Source: CAZIOH01 sp964540815 (GTDB lineage Bacteria; Myxococcota_A; Polyangia; Fen-1088). From it: a stretch of 64,000 bases of DNA. The notes beneath the pieces were generated by a model. The model had not been told where the DNA came from, made no database searches, and saw only the letters and a program-made list of their open reading frames with translations. Shown piece after piece: positions 52,610 through 61,509 of this stretch. Every line of letters begins with the position of its first letter. Within the stretch, counting starts at the first letter, position 1. The stretch is from the NCBI GenBank assembly GCA_964540815.1, contig CAZIOH010000034.1:1-64000 (forward strand), read 5' to 3'. The position numbers and the translations under genes are program-made.

Positions 52610-55105
52610 TTGCCACAGCTCGGGTTGTTCGGGGATCCGTCCCTGGCCGCAAAGGCCGAGCAGGTGTCAGGGGCCGCGTCGGGACCGGGATCGGGACCGG
52701 CGTCGGGATCGGCCCCCGTGGGTGAGCCAGGGACGGCGCCCCCCGCCGGGTCGCCGCCGCCTCGGGCGCTGGCGGTGCTCACCTCGGGACCGTTCTCCGA
52801 GGCGGTGCTGGCGCGCGAGCTCAACCCGCCGCAGCTCGAGGCGGTGCTGGCTCCGGGGTGCCCTCTGCTGGTCGTCGCCGGGGCGGGCTCGGGCAAGACC
52901 CGGGTCATCAGCTACCGCATGGCGCGGATGGTGGCGGCCGGGGCGGACCCGCGCCGGATGCTGTCGGTGACCTTCACCAACAAGGCCGCCGGCGAGATGC
53001 GCGAGCGCGTCTCGAAGCTCCTGTGGGAACGCCTCGGCGTCGGGGCGCAGGGCCTGTGGCTCGGGACCTTTCACTCGGTGTCGGCGCGGCTGCTGCGGAC
53101 CTGGGGCGCGCACATCGGGGTTCGCCGCGACTTCGTGGTCTACGACGACGACGACCAGAAGCGCCTGATGGCGCGGGTGCTGATCGATCTGGCGGTCCCC
53201 GAGCGCATGTTCCCGGTGCGCCAGGTGATGTCGGTGATCGACGGCGCCAAGAACCAGGGCATCTCGGCGGCGGAGTTCACCCCGCACGACTACTTCGACG
53301 ACGTGGTGGCCAAGGCCTATGCCCTCTACGAGGAGCGGCTGCGGGCGGCGAACGCCACCGACTTCGGCGGGCTCCTGCTGTCCGCCCTGCGCCTGTGCGA
53401 GCAGGCCAGTCCGGGGCGCGACGAGGTGCGGGCGCGCTTCGACCACGTGCTGGTGGACGAGTTCCAGGACACCAACAGCGTGCAGTACCGGCTGGTGCGG
53501 GCGCTGTCGGGGCGTACCGGCAGCATCACGGTGGTGGGCGACGAGGATCAATCGATCTACGGCTGGCGGGGCGCGGACATCCGCAACATCCTCGACTTCG
53601 AGCGCGACCACCCGGGCGCGCGGGTGGTCAAGCTCGAACAGAACTACCGCTCCACCGGGAACATCCTGCTCGTGGCCAACGCGGTCATCGCCCGCAACAC
53701 CGAGCGGCGGCCGAAGCGCCTGTTCACCACGGCCGGGGCCGGCGACGCGATCGTGCTCTTCGAGGGCGAGACCGAGCGCGACGAGGCGAGCTTCGTGGCC
53801 GGGCGGATCGCGGCGGCGCTGTCGGAGGGCCGGGCGCCGCGTGACTTCGCGGTGTTCTACCGGACCAACGCCCAGTCGCGGGTGCTGGAGGATGCCCTGC
53901 GGGCGGCGAACCTGCCGTACGTGGTCGTCGGGGGCGTGCGCTTCTTCGATCGGGCCGAGATCAAGAACCTCGTCGCCTACCTGCGGGCCCTGGTGAACCC
54001 GGAGGACTCGATCGCGGTCCAGCGGATCATCAACGTGCCGACCCGCGGTATCGGCGATGCCACCGTCGACCGGATCGCCGCCTTTGCCCACGAGCGGGGG
54101 ATCTCGTTCTCGGCCGGCCTCGAGGAGGCCGCCCAGAGCCCGGACCTGCTCGGGGCCGGGCCGCGCAAGCGGGTGGCCGCCTTCGTCTCCCTCATGCAGG
54201 GGCTCCGCGACGAGGCGGAGTCCCTGGGCGCCGCGGCCCTGGCCGAGCGGGTCTTCGAGGCGAGCGGGATGCGCGACGCGCTGGCCGCGGAGTCGACGCT
54301 CGAGGCAGAGGGACGCACCGAGAACCTGCTCGAGCTCGTGTCGCAGATGCGGGAGTACGAGCGCGAGGCCGAGGAGCCGAGCCTCGTGGGGTTCCTCGAG
54401 CGGGTGGCGTTGGCGTCGGACGTCGACGGCTACGACGCCGAGAAGGGGGCGGTGTCCCTCATGACGGTCCACACCGCCAAGGGCCTGGAGTTTCCGGTGG
54501 TCTTCCTGACCGGCCTCGAGGAGAAGCTGTTCCCGCACGCGCGCAGCATCGACGACGAGCGCGCGATGCAGGAGGAGCGGCGGCTCTGCTACGTGGCCAT
54601 CACCCGGGCCCGCGCGCAGCTCTTCTTGTCACGCGTGCGGCGCCGACGACTCTCTGGGATGGAGCTGCCGGGCATCCCGAGCCGATTCCTGGCCGAGATC
54701 CCGGGCGAGGCGCTGGAGTCGATCGTCATGGCGCGCCCGGAGGGCTACGGGGCCGGGCCGGGCGGCCGGCGCGGCGCCGAAGGAGAAGGGCCCTGGGGTG
54801 GGAGCTGGAGCCGGCCTGGCGCGGCGCGTGGAACCGCCTTGCCCGGGACGGGAGCTGCGCCAGCAGCGCGCAAGCCACCTGGACAGCACCCCGGGGACCT
54901 GACGGTGGACTACGACGAGGGGAGCCAGGGCGACCAGGAAGAATCGACCGGCGGTGCGCTCTTCGTCGGCATGAAGCTCCGCCACAAGCTGCTCGGCATC
55001 GGCATCGTCCGCTCCTGGCAGGGCGAAGGCGCGAACCTCAAGATCACCCTGCGCTTCGGCGCCGAGACCAAGACCATCGTCGCGCGGTTCCTCGGGCCCG
55101 CCTGA
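52610..55105 (+). CDS. pcrA: UvrD/PcrA-type superfamily 1 DNA helicase
   Basis: An 831-residue 3'-5' helicase of repair and replication-conflict resolution. Motifs: LNPPQLEAVL (Q), VVAGAGSGKTRVISYRMARM (I), FTNKAAGEMRERV (Ia), DHVLVDEFQDTN (II), GDEDQSIYGWRGAD (III), EQNYRST (IV), VSLMTVHTAKGLEFPVVFLT (V) and YVAITRARAQL (VI). The N-terminus has ~50 residues of Gly/Ser/Pro repeats, and the C-terminus a ~65-residue disordered linker before a PcrA-type Tudor-like end (GALFVGMKLRHKLLGIGIVR), which binds RNA polymerase in PcrA. Start TTG 52610 is set by AGGAGG 7 bases upstream. Confidence 0.95.
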   Translation: MPQLGLFGDPSLAAKAEQVSGAASGPGSGPASGSAPVGEPGTAPPAGSPPPRALAVLTSGPFSEAVLARELNPPQLEAVLAPGCPLLVVAGAGSGKTRVISYRMARMVAAGADPRRMLSVTFTNKAAGEMRERVSKLLWERLGVGAQGLWLGTFHSVSARLLRTWGAHIGVRRDFVVYDDDDQKRLMARVLIDLAVPERMFPVRQVMSVIDGAKNQGISAAEFTPHDYFDDVVAKAYALYEERLRAANATDFGGLLLSALRLCEQASPGRDEVRARFDHVLVDEFQDTNSVQYRLVRALSGRTGSITVVGDEDQSIYGWRGADIRNILDFERDHPGARVVKLEQNYRSTGNILLVANAVIARNTERRPKRLFTTAGAGDAIVLFEGETERDEASFVAGRIAAALSEGRAPRDFAVFYRTNAQSRVLEDALRAANLPYVVVGGVRFFDRAEIKNLVAYLRALVNPEDSIAVQRIINVPTRGIGDATVDRIAAFAHERGISFSAGLEEAAQSPDLLGAGPRKRVAAFVSLMQGLRDEAESLGAAALAERVFEASGMRDALAAESTLEAEGRTENLLELVSQMREYEREAEEPSLVGFLERVALASDVDGYDAEKGAVSLMTVHTAKGLEFPVVFLTGLEEKLFPHARSIDDERAMQEERRLCYVAITRARAQLFLSRVRRRRLSGMELPGIPSRFLAEIPGEALESIVMARPEGYGAGPGGRRGAEGEGPWGGSWSRPGAARGTALPGTGAAPAARKPPGQHPGDLTVDYDEGSQGDQEESTGGALFVGMKLRHKLLGIGIVRSWQGEGANLKITLRFGAETKTIVARFLGPA

Positions 55106-55117
55106 GCCGCGCGCGCG

Positions 55118-55159
55118 GGTCAGCGGATCGTGGTCAGCGGAGCCTGGTCAGCGGATCAT
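55118..55159. repeat. Three 14-bp tandem repeats between convergent pcrA and mrp
   Basis: GGTCAGCGGATCGT, GGTCAGCGGAGCCT and GGTCAGCGGATCAT follow each other at 55118-55131, 55132-55145 and 55146-55159, with a partial fourth copy GGTCA. The third unit includes the mrp stop codon and last three codons. Confidence 0.9.
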
Positions 55160-56287
55160 GGTCAATTTGGAGCTGCGCTTGCCGCTGCCCGGCTCGGGGG
55201 TGTTCTTGACCGACAGCGCGCAGGCCAGGGTCGAGGCGATGCCATGGAAGATCTGGGAGATCTGGGCCCGTGGGTCGACGAGGACCACCGGCTTGCCCGC
55301 ATCGCCCGCCCGCGCCACCGCGCCCTGCAGCGGGATCTCGCCGAGGAAGGGGATGCCCTCGCGCTCGGCCAGCTTGCGCCCGCCGCCGCGCAGGAAGATC
55401 TCCTCGTGGTGGCCGCAGCTCGGGCAGATGAAGCCGCTCATGTTCTCGATGAGCCCGAGCACCGGCACCTCCACCCGCTTCCACATCCCGAGGGCCTTCT
55501 CGACGTCGATGATCGACACCTCCTGGGGCGTCGTGACCATGACCGCGCCGGTGATCGGCAGCAGCTGCGACAGCGAGAGCTGGGCGTCCCCCGTGCCGGG
55601 CGGCAGATCGACGAGCAGGTAATCGAGGTCGCCCCAGTCGACGTCCTCGATGAACTGCTGCAGGAGCTTGTGGACCATCGGGCCGCGCCAGATCACCGCG
55701 CCGCCGCGCTCCACGAAGAACCCGATCGAGATGATCTTCATCCCGTGGTGCACGGCCGGGATGATCTTGTTGCCCACCTCGGCGCCCGAGAGCTTCTCGG
55801 CCTCGCCCATCATCTGGGGCACCGACGGGCCATACACGTCCGCGTCGAGGATACCGACCTCGGCGCCCTGGGCGGCCAGGGCGGCCGCCAGGTTGGTGGT
55901 GACGGTCGACTTGCCGACCCCGCCCTTGCCGGCGGCCACCGCGATGATGTTTCGAACCCCCGGCAGCCGGGGGTTCGACGGATGGTTGGGACGTCCGCGC
56001 ACGTTGGCGGTCATCCGCACCTCGACGCCCGCGATGCCGGAGACGCTGCGCGCGGCGGCCTCCACCGCCCGGCTGATCGCGTCTTGCGAGGGGCAGGCCG
56101 GGCTGGTCAGCTCCACGTCGATGCGCACCCGCGTGCCGGACGGGTCGACCTCCACGGCCTTGAGCATGCCGGCCGCGCCGAGCTCCTGGTGCAACCCCGG
56201 GTCCTCGACCCTGGATACGGCGGCGCGAACGGCGGCGGTCAGCTCCTCGGTCGAACTGCCTGTCGAACTGTCTTCCGAAGTTGAGAT
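55148..56287 (-). CDS. mrp: Mrp/ApbC iron-sulfur cluster carrier ATPase with apparent ATC start
   Basis: About 379 residues. An N-terminal DUF59/MIP18 domain (LTAAVRAAVSRVEDPGLHQE to ~95) precedes the deviant-Walker P-loop ATPase: GKGGVGKST (120-128), DADVYGPSVPQMMG, VDLPPGTGDAQLSLSQ and the cluster-binding IENMSGFICPSCGHHEEIF with CPSC. The protein moves Fe-S clusters to apo-targets. The full DUF59 domain has no ATG, GTG or TTG; the only start with a well-placed GAGGAGG site is ATC at 56287-56285. TTG 56194 would delete part of DUF59. A C-terminal tail KRSSKLTMIR is Lys/Arg-rich. Confidence 0.9.
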   Translation of the reverse strand: MSTSEDSSTGSSTEELTAAVRAAVSRVEDPGLHQELGAAGMLKAVEVDPSGTRVRIDVELTSPACPSQDAISRAVEAAARSVSGIAGVEVRMTANVRGRPNHPSNPRLPGVRNIIAVAAGKGGVGKSTVTTNLAAALAAQGAEVGILDADVYGPSVPQMMGEAEKLSGAEVGNKIIPAVHHGMKIISIGFFVERGGAVIWRGPMVHKLLQQFIEDVDWGDLDYLLVDLPPGTGDAQLSLSQLLPITGAVMVTTPQEVSIIDVEKALGMWKRVEVPVLGLIENMSGFICPSCGHHEEIFLRGGGRKLAEREGIPFLGEIPLQGAVARAGDAGKPVVLVDPRAQISQIFHGIASTLACALSVKNTPEPGSGKRSSKLTMIR

Positions 56288-56381
56288 GGCGTCCTCCTCG
56301 TCTGCTGGAGGCTATACCGCGTTCTGGCCAGTTTTCGCAGGGCTCGCCGCTCTTTTGGCAGCTCTTGGTTGGAAGGGGCGG

Positions 56382-57050
56382 CTACTTCCGGACGCCCGGC
56401 AAGGCCCGCAGCTTGATCGGCACGTCGGGGTGGTGCCCCATCTTGCGGCGCTTCACCGCCAGGTAGCCCTGGTTGTGCTGGTTCTCGCCGACCCACAAGG
56501 GCTGCCGCTCGCCGACCTTGATGCCGGCGGCCTCGAGGCCCGCGACCTTGAGCGGGTTGTTGGTGAGGAGCCGGACCGACCGGATGCCGAGGTCGCGCAG
56601 GATCTCGGCCGCGAGATCGTACGAGCGGGCGTCCGCCTCGAACCCGAGCCGCAGGTTCGCCTCCACCGTGTCGGCTCCGTGGTTCTGCAGATCGTAAGCC
56701 CGGATCTTGTTCCCGAGGCCGATCCCCCGGCCTTCCTGGCGCAAGTAAATCACCACCCCGGCGCCCTCGTGGGCGATCTTCTCGAGGGCGGCGTCGAGCT
56801 GCTCGCGGCAGTCGCACTTCATCGACCCGAGCACCTCGGAGGTCCAGCACTCGGAGTGCACCCGACACAGGATGTTCGACCCCCGCGAGACGTCACCGCG
56901 CACGATCGCCATGTGCTCCTCGACGAGCGGGGTTGCCGCGAGCGGCTGTCCGCTCGCGGCGGGCGGAGCCTCGCCGTTCCGATAGACGATCAGCCTGAAT
57001 GGGCCGTGCTCCGTCGGAAGCTCAGCCTCCGCATAGCGTTCGAGTGTCAT
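56382..57050 (-). CDS. ribA: GTP cyclohydrolase II
   Basis: A 222-residue RibA, first step of riboflavin synthesis. Zinc ligands are Cys68, Cys79 and Cys81 (RVHSECWTSEVLGSMKCDCR); GVVIYLRQEGRGIGLGNKIR is the catalytic segment, and VRLLTNNPLKVAGLEAAGI follows. It is the stand-alone form, without the RibB domain often fused to it. ATG 57050 starts the domain directly, although the frame is open further upstream. No other riboflavin gene is near, and no FMN riboswitch is visible in the 104-bp leader. Confidence 0.94.
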   Translation of the reverse strand: MTLERYAEAELPTEHGPFRLIVYRNGEAPPAASGQPLAATPLVEEHMAIVRGDVSRGSNILCRVHSECWTSEVLGSMKCDCREQLDAALEKIAHEGAGVVIYLRQEGRGIGLGNKIRAYDLQNHGADTVEANLRLGFEADARSYDLAAEILRDLGIRSVRLLTNNPLKVAGLEAAGIKVGERQPLWVGENQHNQGYLAVKRRKMGHHPDVPIKLRALPGVRK

Positions 57051-57154
57051 TGCCTTCTTGGATGCGTCGAGGCCGGCCAAGTTACGTTTTGCCCCGGGCA
57101 AAGTCAAAACTCCGCCCGCTCGCTTCAGATCACACGCAGACTCGCTCCCTGCAC

Positions 57155-57988
57155 TCAGTCCGGGCGGCTGAAGTGGGCCCGCAGGTTGGGGGCGTCGGGG
57201 CCAATCTGGGCCGGAGGCTCGAGGTGCGAGGGTGCACCTCCCCCGAACCCACCGAGCAGGTCGAACCGCCAGGCGGCCCAGGCCGTCGCGCCGACCCCAC
57301 CCAGGATGGCGGCCGCGGTGCCGAGCGCCCAAGGCAAGAGCGGCAAGAGCGCCGGACCGAGCTCGCGGCGATGGGCGACCACCAGCGAGCCCTGGTGGAG
57401 CTCGAGCGGGCTTGCCACCTCGCGGAATGGACCGCGGTGCGCGCCGGGGCCGACCCCGCCGCCGTCGAGCACGCCGGCCACCTGCACCCGCTCGCCCTCG
57501 GTGAGGACGATCTCCTCCACCGAGATGGCTCTCGACAGCCCGAGGTGCTCGGCCACCTTCAGGGCCCCCGGGGTGCCTGGACGGTGCAACACCGGCGCGG
57601 CGCGCAGCTCGAGAGACTCGGTGTCCACCCGGATGCGGATGGCCTCCTCCCCGAAGGACCCAGCTCCTCGCCGAGGCTGGTCCAGCGCCAGCGGCCCCGA
57701 GCCCGCCGCCAGCACGACCGACGGGGCCAGGGTCTCGGCCGCCGCCACCGCCTGGCGTCCGATTGCCATGGCGCGAGCCGTCGCGCGCGACCCGAGCCAG
57801 GTCAGGTCGAAGCCCTCCACCGAGACCACCTCGTGCACCAGCTGCAGGCGCGCGTCGATAGGCTCGGTGATCTTGAGCCGCCAGTGCACGCAGGCGATCC
57901 CGGAGGCCGGCGCCAGGAGCGCGTCGGTGGGGGAAGCTTCGAGTCTCCGGGCCACCTGACCCTCGAATGAAACACGGCCGTCGTGCAT
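57155..57988 (-). CDS. GIDE-like membrane protein of unknown function
   Basis: 277 residues. The pattern resembles the GIDE (PF12483-type) domain: VSFEGQVARRLEASPTDALL and SGIACVHWRLKITEP near the N-terminus (compare RGxVxxxxxLxSPxSGxxCVxY), then EEIVLTEGERVQVAGVL (compare ExxLPxGxxVxVxG). One transmembrane helix lies near 215-240 (LLPLLPWALGTAAAILGGVG), followed by a Gly/Pro tail. The family call is tentative and bacterial roles are unknown. ATG 57988 overlaps the stop of the sigma-54 regulator by one base, so it is the third gene of the kinase-regulator operon. Confidence 0.65.
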   Translation of the reverse strand: MHDGRVSFEGQVARRLEASPTDALLAPASGIACVHWRLKITEPIDARLQLVHEVVSVEGFDLTWLGSRATARAMAIGRQAVAAAETLAPSVVLAAGSGPLALDQPRRGAGSFGEEAIRIRVDTESLELRAAPVLHRPGTPGALKVAEHLGLSRAISVEEIVLTEGERVQVAGVLDGGGVGPGAHRGPFREVASPLELHQGSLVVAHRRELGPALLPLLPWALGTAAAILGGVGATAWAAWRFDLLGGFGGGAPSHLEPPAQIGPDAPNLRAHFSRPD

Positions 57989-59469
57989 CAGACTTGTCCT
58001 CCACGGTCTTTGGCGCTGTCGTCGTTTTCGGGCTTGGGGTTGCCAGGATGAGCCGAGGCCTGGGGCTGTCGGGCTCCGTATTCCTCGAGCTTGCGATAGA
58101 GGGTCTTGCGATCGAGCCCGAGCCGCTGGGCCGCGCGGGTCTTGTTCCCGGCCTCGGCGTTCACGACCTTCTGGATGTACTCACGCTCCAGCTCCTCGAG
58201 GGTGAGCCCGCGCGACACCGCGCTCGCCAGGGTGTCGACCGGTTTCGGCTCGCGCACGGCGCCCGGCAGGTCCTCGGCCGAGATGGTGGGGCCCTCGGCC
58301 AGCGCCACCGCGCGCTCCACCACGTTCTCGAGCTCGCGCACGTTGCCTGGCCAGCCATGCGCCAGGATGGCTCGCCGAGCGGACTCGTGAAATCCGAGGA
58401 TCGTCTTGCCCGAGCGGGCCCGCGCCGCCGCGAGGAAGTGCTCGGCCAGCGGCAGCAGGTCCTCCGGTCGATCGCGGAGCGAGGGCAGCTGGAGGTGAAT
58501 CACGTTCAGCCGGTAGTAGAGATCCTCGCGAAAGCGGCCGTCCCTGAGGCGCGCCTCGAGCTCGCGGTTGGTGGCGGCCACCACCCGCACGTCGATCTTC
58601 TCGCTGCGGTTGGCGCCGAGCGGCCGGATCTCCCGGTCCTGCAGCACGCGCAGGAGCTTGGCCTGCAGCGCCGGGGACAGCTCGGCGATCTCGTCGAGGA
58701 AGATGGTTCCACCGTCGGCCTCGAGGAAGAACCCCGGGCGATCGACCCGGGCGTCGGTGAAGGCCCCGCGCCGGTACCCGAACAGCTCGCTCTCGAGCAG
58801 GGCGTCCGGGATGGCCGCGCAGTTGATGGCCACGAAGGGCCGGTTCTTGCGCGGGCTCGTGAAGTGCAGGGATCGCGCCACCAGCTCCTTGCCGGTCCCG
58901 GACTCGCCCGTGACCAGCACGGAGGCGGACGAGCCGGCCAGCCGGCGGATCATGCCGAAGATCTCCTGCATGGCCGGTGACCGGCCGATCATGCTGTCGA
59001 AGCAATAGCTGCGCGCCACCTCCTCGCGCAGCCGGACCACCTCGAGGCGCAGGTCCCGTTCGGCCAGGGCCTTCTGCACCGTCACCAGCAGCTGATCGAT
59101 CTCGAAGGGCTTGGTGATGTAATCGAAGGCGCCGAGCTTCACCGCCCGGATGGCCGTGTCGATCGAGCCGAAGGCGGTGATGGTGATGACGTGGGGGGAG
59201 GGCTCCACCGCCTTGATCTCGCGCAGCAGATCGATGCCGTCGAGGTCGGGCATCTTGACGTCGGAGACCACCAGGTCGATTCCCCCCAGGCGGATGCGCT
59301 CGATCGCGGCGCGCCCCCCTCCGACCGACTCGACGCGGTACCCCTCGTCGTCGAGCGCCTCGCGCAGGAGATCGCGCATGGCCGCGTCATCCTCCACCAC
59401 CAAGACGTGCGCGCCGCCGCGTCCATCGGACGAGGGCGCGAGCCCGTCGACTGCATTCGGTGCGTTCAA
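57988..59469 (-). CDS. Sigma-54-dependent response regulator (NtrC/AtoC family)
   Basis: About 493 residues. Receiver domain: acidic pair in LVVEDDAAM, phosphoacceptor Asp70 in LVVSDVKMPDLDG, Lys in YITKPF. AAA+ domain: GESGTGKELVARSLHFTSPR, the sigma-54 loop in its GAFTDA form and GGTIFLDEIAELSPALQAKL. C-terminal Fis-type HTH: NKTRAAQRLGLDRKTLYRKL. The ~20-residue N-terminal leader is unstructured. The only early starts are TTG (59469, or 59505 inside the kinase gene); 59469 leaves a 4-bp gap after the kinase stop. It should be phosphorylated by the kinase upstream. Confidence 0.93.
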   Translation of the reverse strand: MNAPNAVDGLAPSSDGRGGAHVLVVEDDAAMRDLLREALDDEGYRVESVGGGRAAIERIRLGGIDLVVSDVKMPDLDGIDLLREIKAVEPSPHVITITAFGSIDTAIRAVKLGAFDYITKPFEIDQLLVTVQKALAERDLRLEVVRLREEVARSYCFDSMIGRSPAMQEIFGMIRRLAGSSASVLVTGESGTGKELVARSLHFTSPRKNRPFVAINCAAIPDALLESELFGYRRGAFTDARVDRPGFFLEADGGTIFLDEIAELSPALQAKLLRVLQDREIRPLGANRSEKIDVRVVAATNRELEARLRDGRFREDLYYRLNVIHLQLPSLRDRPEDLLPLAEHFLAAARARSGKTILGFHESARRAILAHGWPGNVRELENVVERAVALAEGPTISAEDLPGAVREPKPVDTLASAVSRGLTLEELEREYIQKVVNAEAGNKTRAAQRLGLDRKTLYRKLEEYGARQPQASAHPGNPKPENDDSAKDRGGQV

Positions 59470-59473
59470 CTTC

Positions 59474-61264
59474 CTAAATCTTGCCGATCCCGTGGGTGGC
59501 GGCAAGGCGGTTCTCGTCTTTGGAGGTGGCGGCGGTCTCCGCGGGGCCCCCGGCCGCGGCGGCTGCCGCGCCGGGCTGGGTCGACCGCTCGTCCTCGCCG
59601 GTCGCGCGCGGCGAGGCGAGGGGCCCCTCCGGCGCGGCGGCCATGGCCTTGTCGGTGGGGCGTGCCCAGTCCGCGCTGGCGGCGGCGCCGCGGCGGGGCA
59701 GAAAGATCCGGAAGGCCGTGCCGGACGCGGGGTGGACGCCGCCAGGGCCGGCGAGCTCCGCGACCGGGGCCGGCGTGCCCATCGGGGTCGGAGCTCGGGC
59801 CCGCTCGAGCGGGCTGTCGACCTCGATCCAGCCGTCGTGGTCCTTGACGATGCCGTAGCTCACCGCCAGGCCGAGGCCAGTGCCCTGACCTTCGTCCTTG
59901 GTGGTGAAGAATGGCTCGAAGATCTTCTCGCGGTCGGTCCGGGAGATCCCGGGCCCGGTGTCGGCGATCTCCAGCATGGCATATTCCGCGGGGGCCGCGA
60001 TGTCGAGCCCCTCCTTGCGGCGGGTGACCAGATCCAGGGTCACGCGGAGCCGTCCTCCGCCCGGCATCGCGTGGATGGCGTTCATGAACAGGTTGAGGCA
60101 CACCTGCTGGATCTGGTCTGCGTCACCGGGCAGGTCGAGCTCCGGCGCGAGCAGGCGCAGCTCGGTCTCGACGTTGTGCTTGTGCAGGGCCTCGCCGACG
60201 AAGTCGAGCGCCTCGGTGACCACCGGCCCCATCTGCACCCGCGTCACCGTCGGTCCGCGCTTGCGCGAGAAGTCGAGGACCTGGTTGATGATCCTCGTGA
60301 TGCGCGCGACCTGGGTCTGAATGATCTCCACGTTCTTGGCCACCTCGGCCGGGTCGCCGGACTTCTTGCCGAGCGCGCGGGCCCGCCCACCGATCACGTT
60401 GAGCGGCGTGCCCACCTCGTGGGCGATCTCCGCCGCCATCTGGCCAATGGTGGCGAGCTTCTCGGACTGCCGCAATCGGGTCTCGAGCGCCAGCCGGGCC
60501 TCGGAGACCCGGGCGTTCTCCTCGTGCGCGCTGCGCAGCGAGGCGGTCATGGCGTTGAAGCGGCCAGCCAGCGCCCCGATGTCGTCTTCCCTTTCGGTCA
60601 GCAGGACGCCCGACAGATCCCCCTTCTCGACCGCATCGATGCCCTCGAGCAGCCGCCGTACGGGCGCGGTCACCCCTGCGCGCATGGCCAGCAGCACCCC
60701 GATGGCCAGCACCACGACCACCCCGATGAGCAGCGGGAAGGTCCGCCGGGCGGTGGCCGCCACCGCGAGATCGATGGCGTCGGTGCTGCGGCGGATGCCG
60801 AGCACCGCCACGGGCCGCCGGTCGGGGTGCCTGCGCGGCAGCGCCATTCCGGTCTGGTCGTAGAGGGGGATGGCCATCGCGAAGGACGAGGGCCCTCCCG
60901 GCCGGTCGAAGAAGCGGCCCACCGGCGCATCCTGGAACTCGGCGGCCTGCAGCAGGACCAGCCAGCCGGGATCGCTGGTCTGCCAGGTGCGTCCGTCCGT
61001 GTCCGGGGATTTCAGGATCTCGAGCTGGAACGTATCGTCGAGCTCGCGCGCGCGCCAGGCACGGTCAGTGAGCGCCGAGACCACGCCGTCCTGGGGCAAG
61101 GGTTCGATGCCGACCCGCAACGCGTCGGCGATCTCGCGGGCCTGGCGGGAGAGATCGGCCTGCAGATCGGCGCGGCGCGCCTGCAGCGCTGCGTACCCGA
61201 GCGCGCCCAGCATGGGCGCCACCAGCATGATGGTCAGCAGGGTGACGCGCGTGCTCAGGCGCAT
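59474..61264 (-). CDS. Membrane sensor histidine kinase
   Basis: 596 residues. TM1 at about 8-28, a ~145-residue periplasmic sensor, TM2 (FPLLIGVVVVLAIGVLLAMR), HAMP (VTAPVRRLLEGIDAVEKGDL), HisKA with EIAHEVGTPLNVIGGRAR and a full HATPase (NLFMNAIHAM, ADTGPGI, GTGLGLAVSYGIV). A ~90-residue Ala/Gly/Pro-rich C-terminal tail is unusual. ATG 61264. It is first in an operon with the sigma-54 regulator and the GIDE-like protein. Its 5' leader contains the dispersed repeat copy B, so the transcript may start within or beyond that element. Confidence 0.93.
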   Translation of the reverse strand: MRLSTRVTLLTIMLVAPMLGALGYAALQARRADLQADLSRQAREIADALRVGIEPLPQDGVVSALTDRAWRARELDDTFQLEILKSPDTDGRTWQTSDPGWLVLLQAAEFQDAPVGRFFDRPGGPSSFAMAIPLYDQTGMALPRRHPDRRPVAVLGIRRSTDAIDLAVAATARRTFPLLIGVVVVLAIGVLLAMRAGVTAPVRRLLEGIDAVEKGDLSGVLLTEREDDIGALAGRFNAMTASLRSAHEENARVSEARLALETRLRQSEKLATIGQMAAEIAHEVGTPLNVIGGRARALGKKSGDPAEVAKNVEIIQTQVARITRIINQVLDFSRKRGPTVTRVQMGPVVTEALDFVGEALHKHNVETELRLLAPELDLPGDADQIQQVCLNLFMNAIHAMPGGGRLRVTLDLVTRRKEGLDIAAPAEYAMLEIADTGPGISRTDREKIFEPFFTTKDEGQGTGLGLAVSYGIVKDHDGWIEVDSPLERARAPTPMGTPAPVAELAGPGGVHPASGTAFRIFLPRRGAAASADWARPTDKAMAAAPEGPLASPRATGEDERSTQPGAAAAAAGGPAETAATSKDENRLAATHGIGKI

Positions 61265-61328
61265 AGCGGGCGCGGCTTCGCCGCTCGCGGGTGGGGCTGC
61301 GCCCCCCCCGCGAGCCCCCCCGGAGATG

Positions 61329-61401
61329 CGACGAGAGGCGAAGGCGGATCTGCTTCGCGGGTGGCTTCTCCGGTTGGCAAAGCCAACCTCCGATCCACCG
61401 C
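61329..61401. repeat. Dispersed palindromic intergenic repeat, copy B
   Basis: Same 73-bp sequence as 13048-13120 with about nine mismatches, including the identical hairpin GGTTGGC-AAA-GCCAACC at 61372-61388. Just upstream CTCGCGGG (61284-61291) faces CCCGCGAG and GCGGC-TTC-GCCGC (61272-61284) forms another stem, paralleling the palindrome types near copy A. It sits in the 245-bp gap between the divergent kinase and bolA genes. Confidence 0.85.
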
Positions 61402-61509
61402 TCGGAGGTGGCGAGCTTGGGACCTGCGTCGGTGCATGAACGAGGGTTCCCTCATGGTGAGGTGGGATCGGGGAGTATAGCCTCTTGCTGGGCGTGTTAT
61501 AGGTGGGGC

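Noticed and set aside
54760..54960. Frameshift or junk region near the end of the helicase gene
   Set aside because: The Gly/Pro/Arg stretch is a normal disordered linker; the frame resumes with the conserved C-terminal LRHKLLGIGIV segment.
57988..59469. GAFTDA in place of GAFTGA as evidence of a sigma-54-independent regulator
   Set aside because: GAFTDA occurs in a large subgroup of AtoC-like regulators with intact AAA+ domains; it is not by itself evidence of lost sigma-54 contact.
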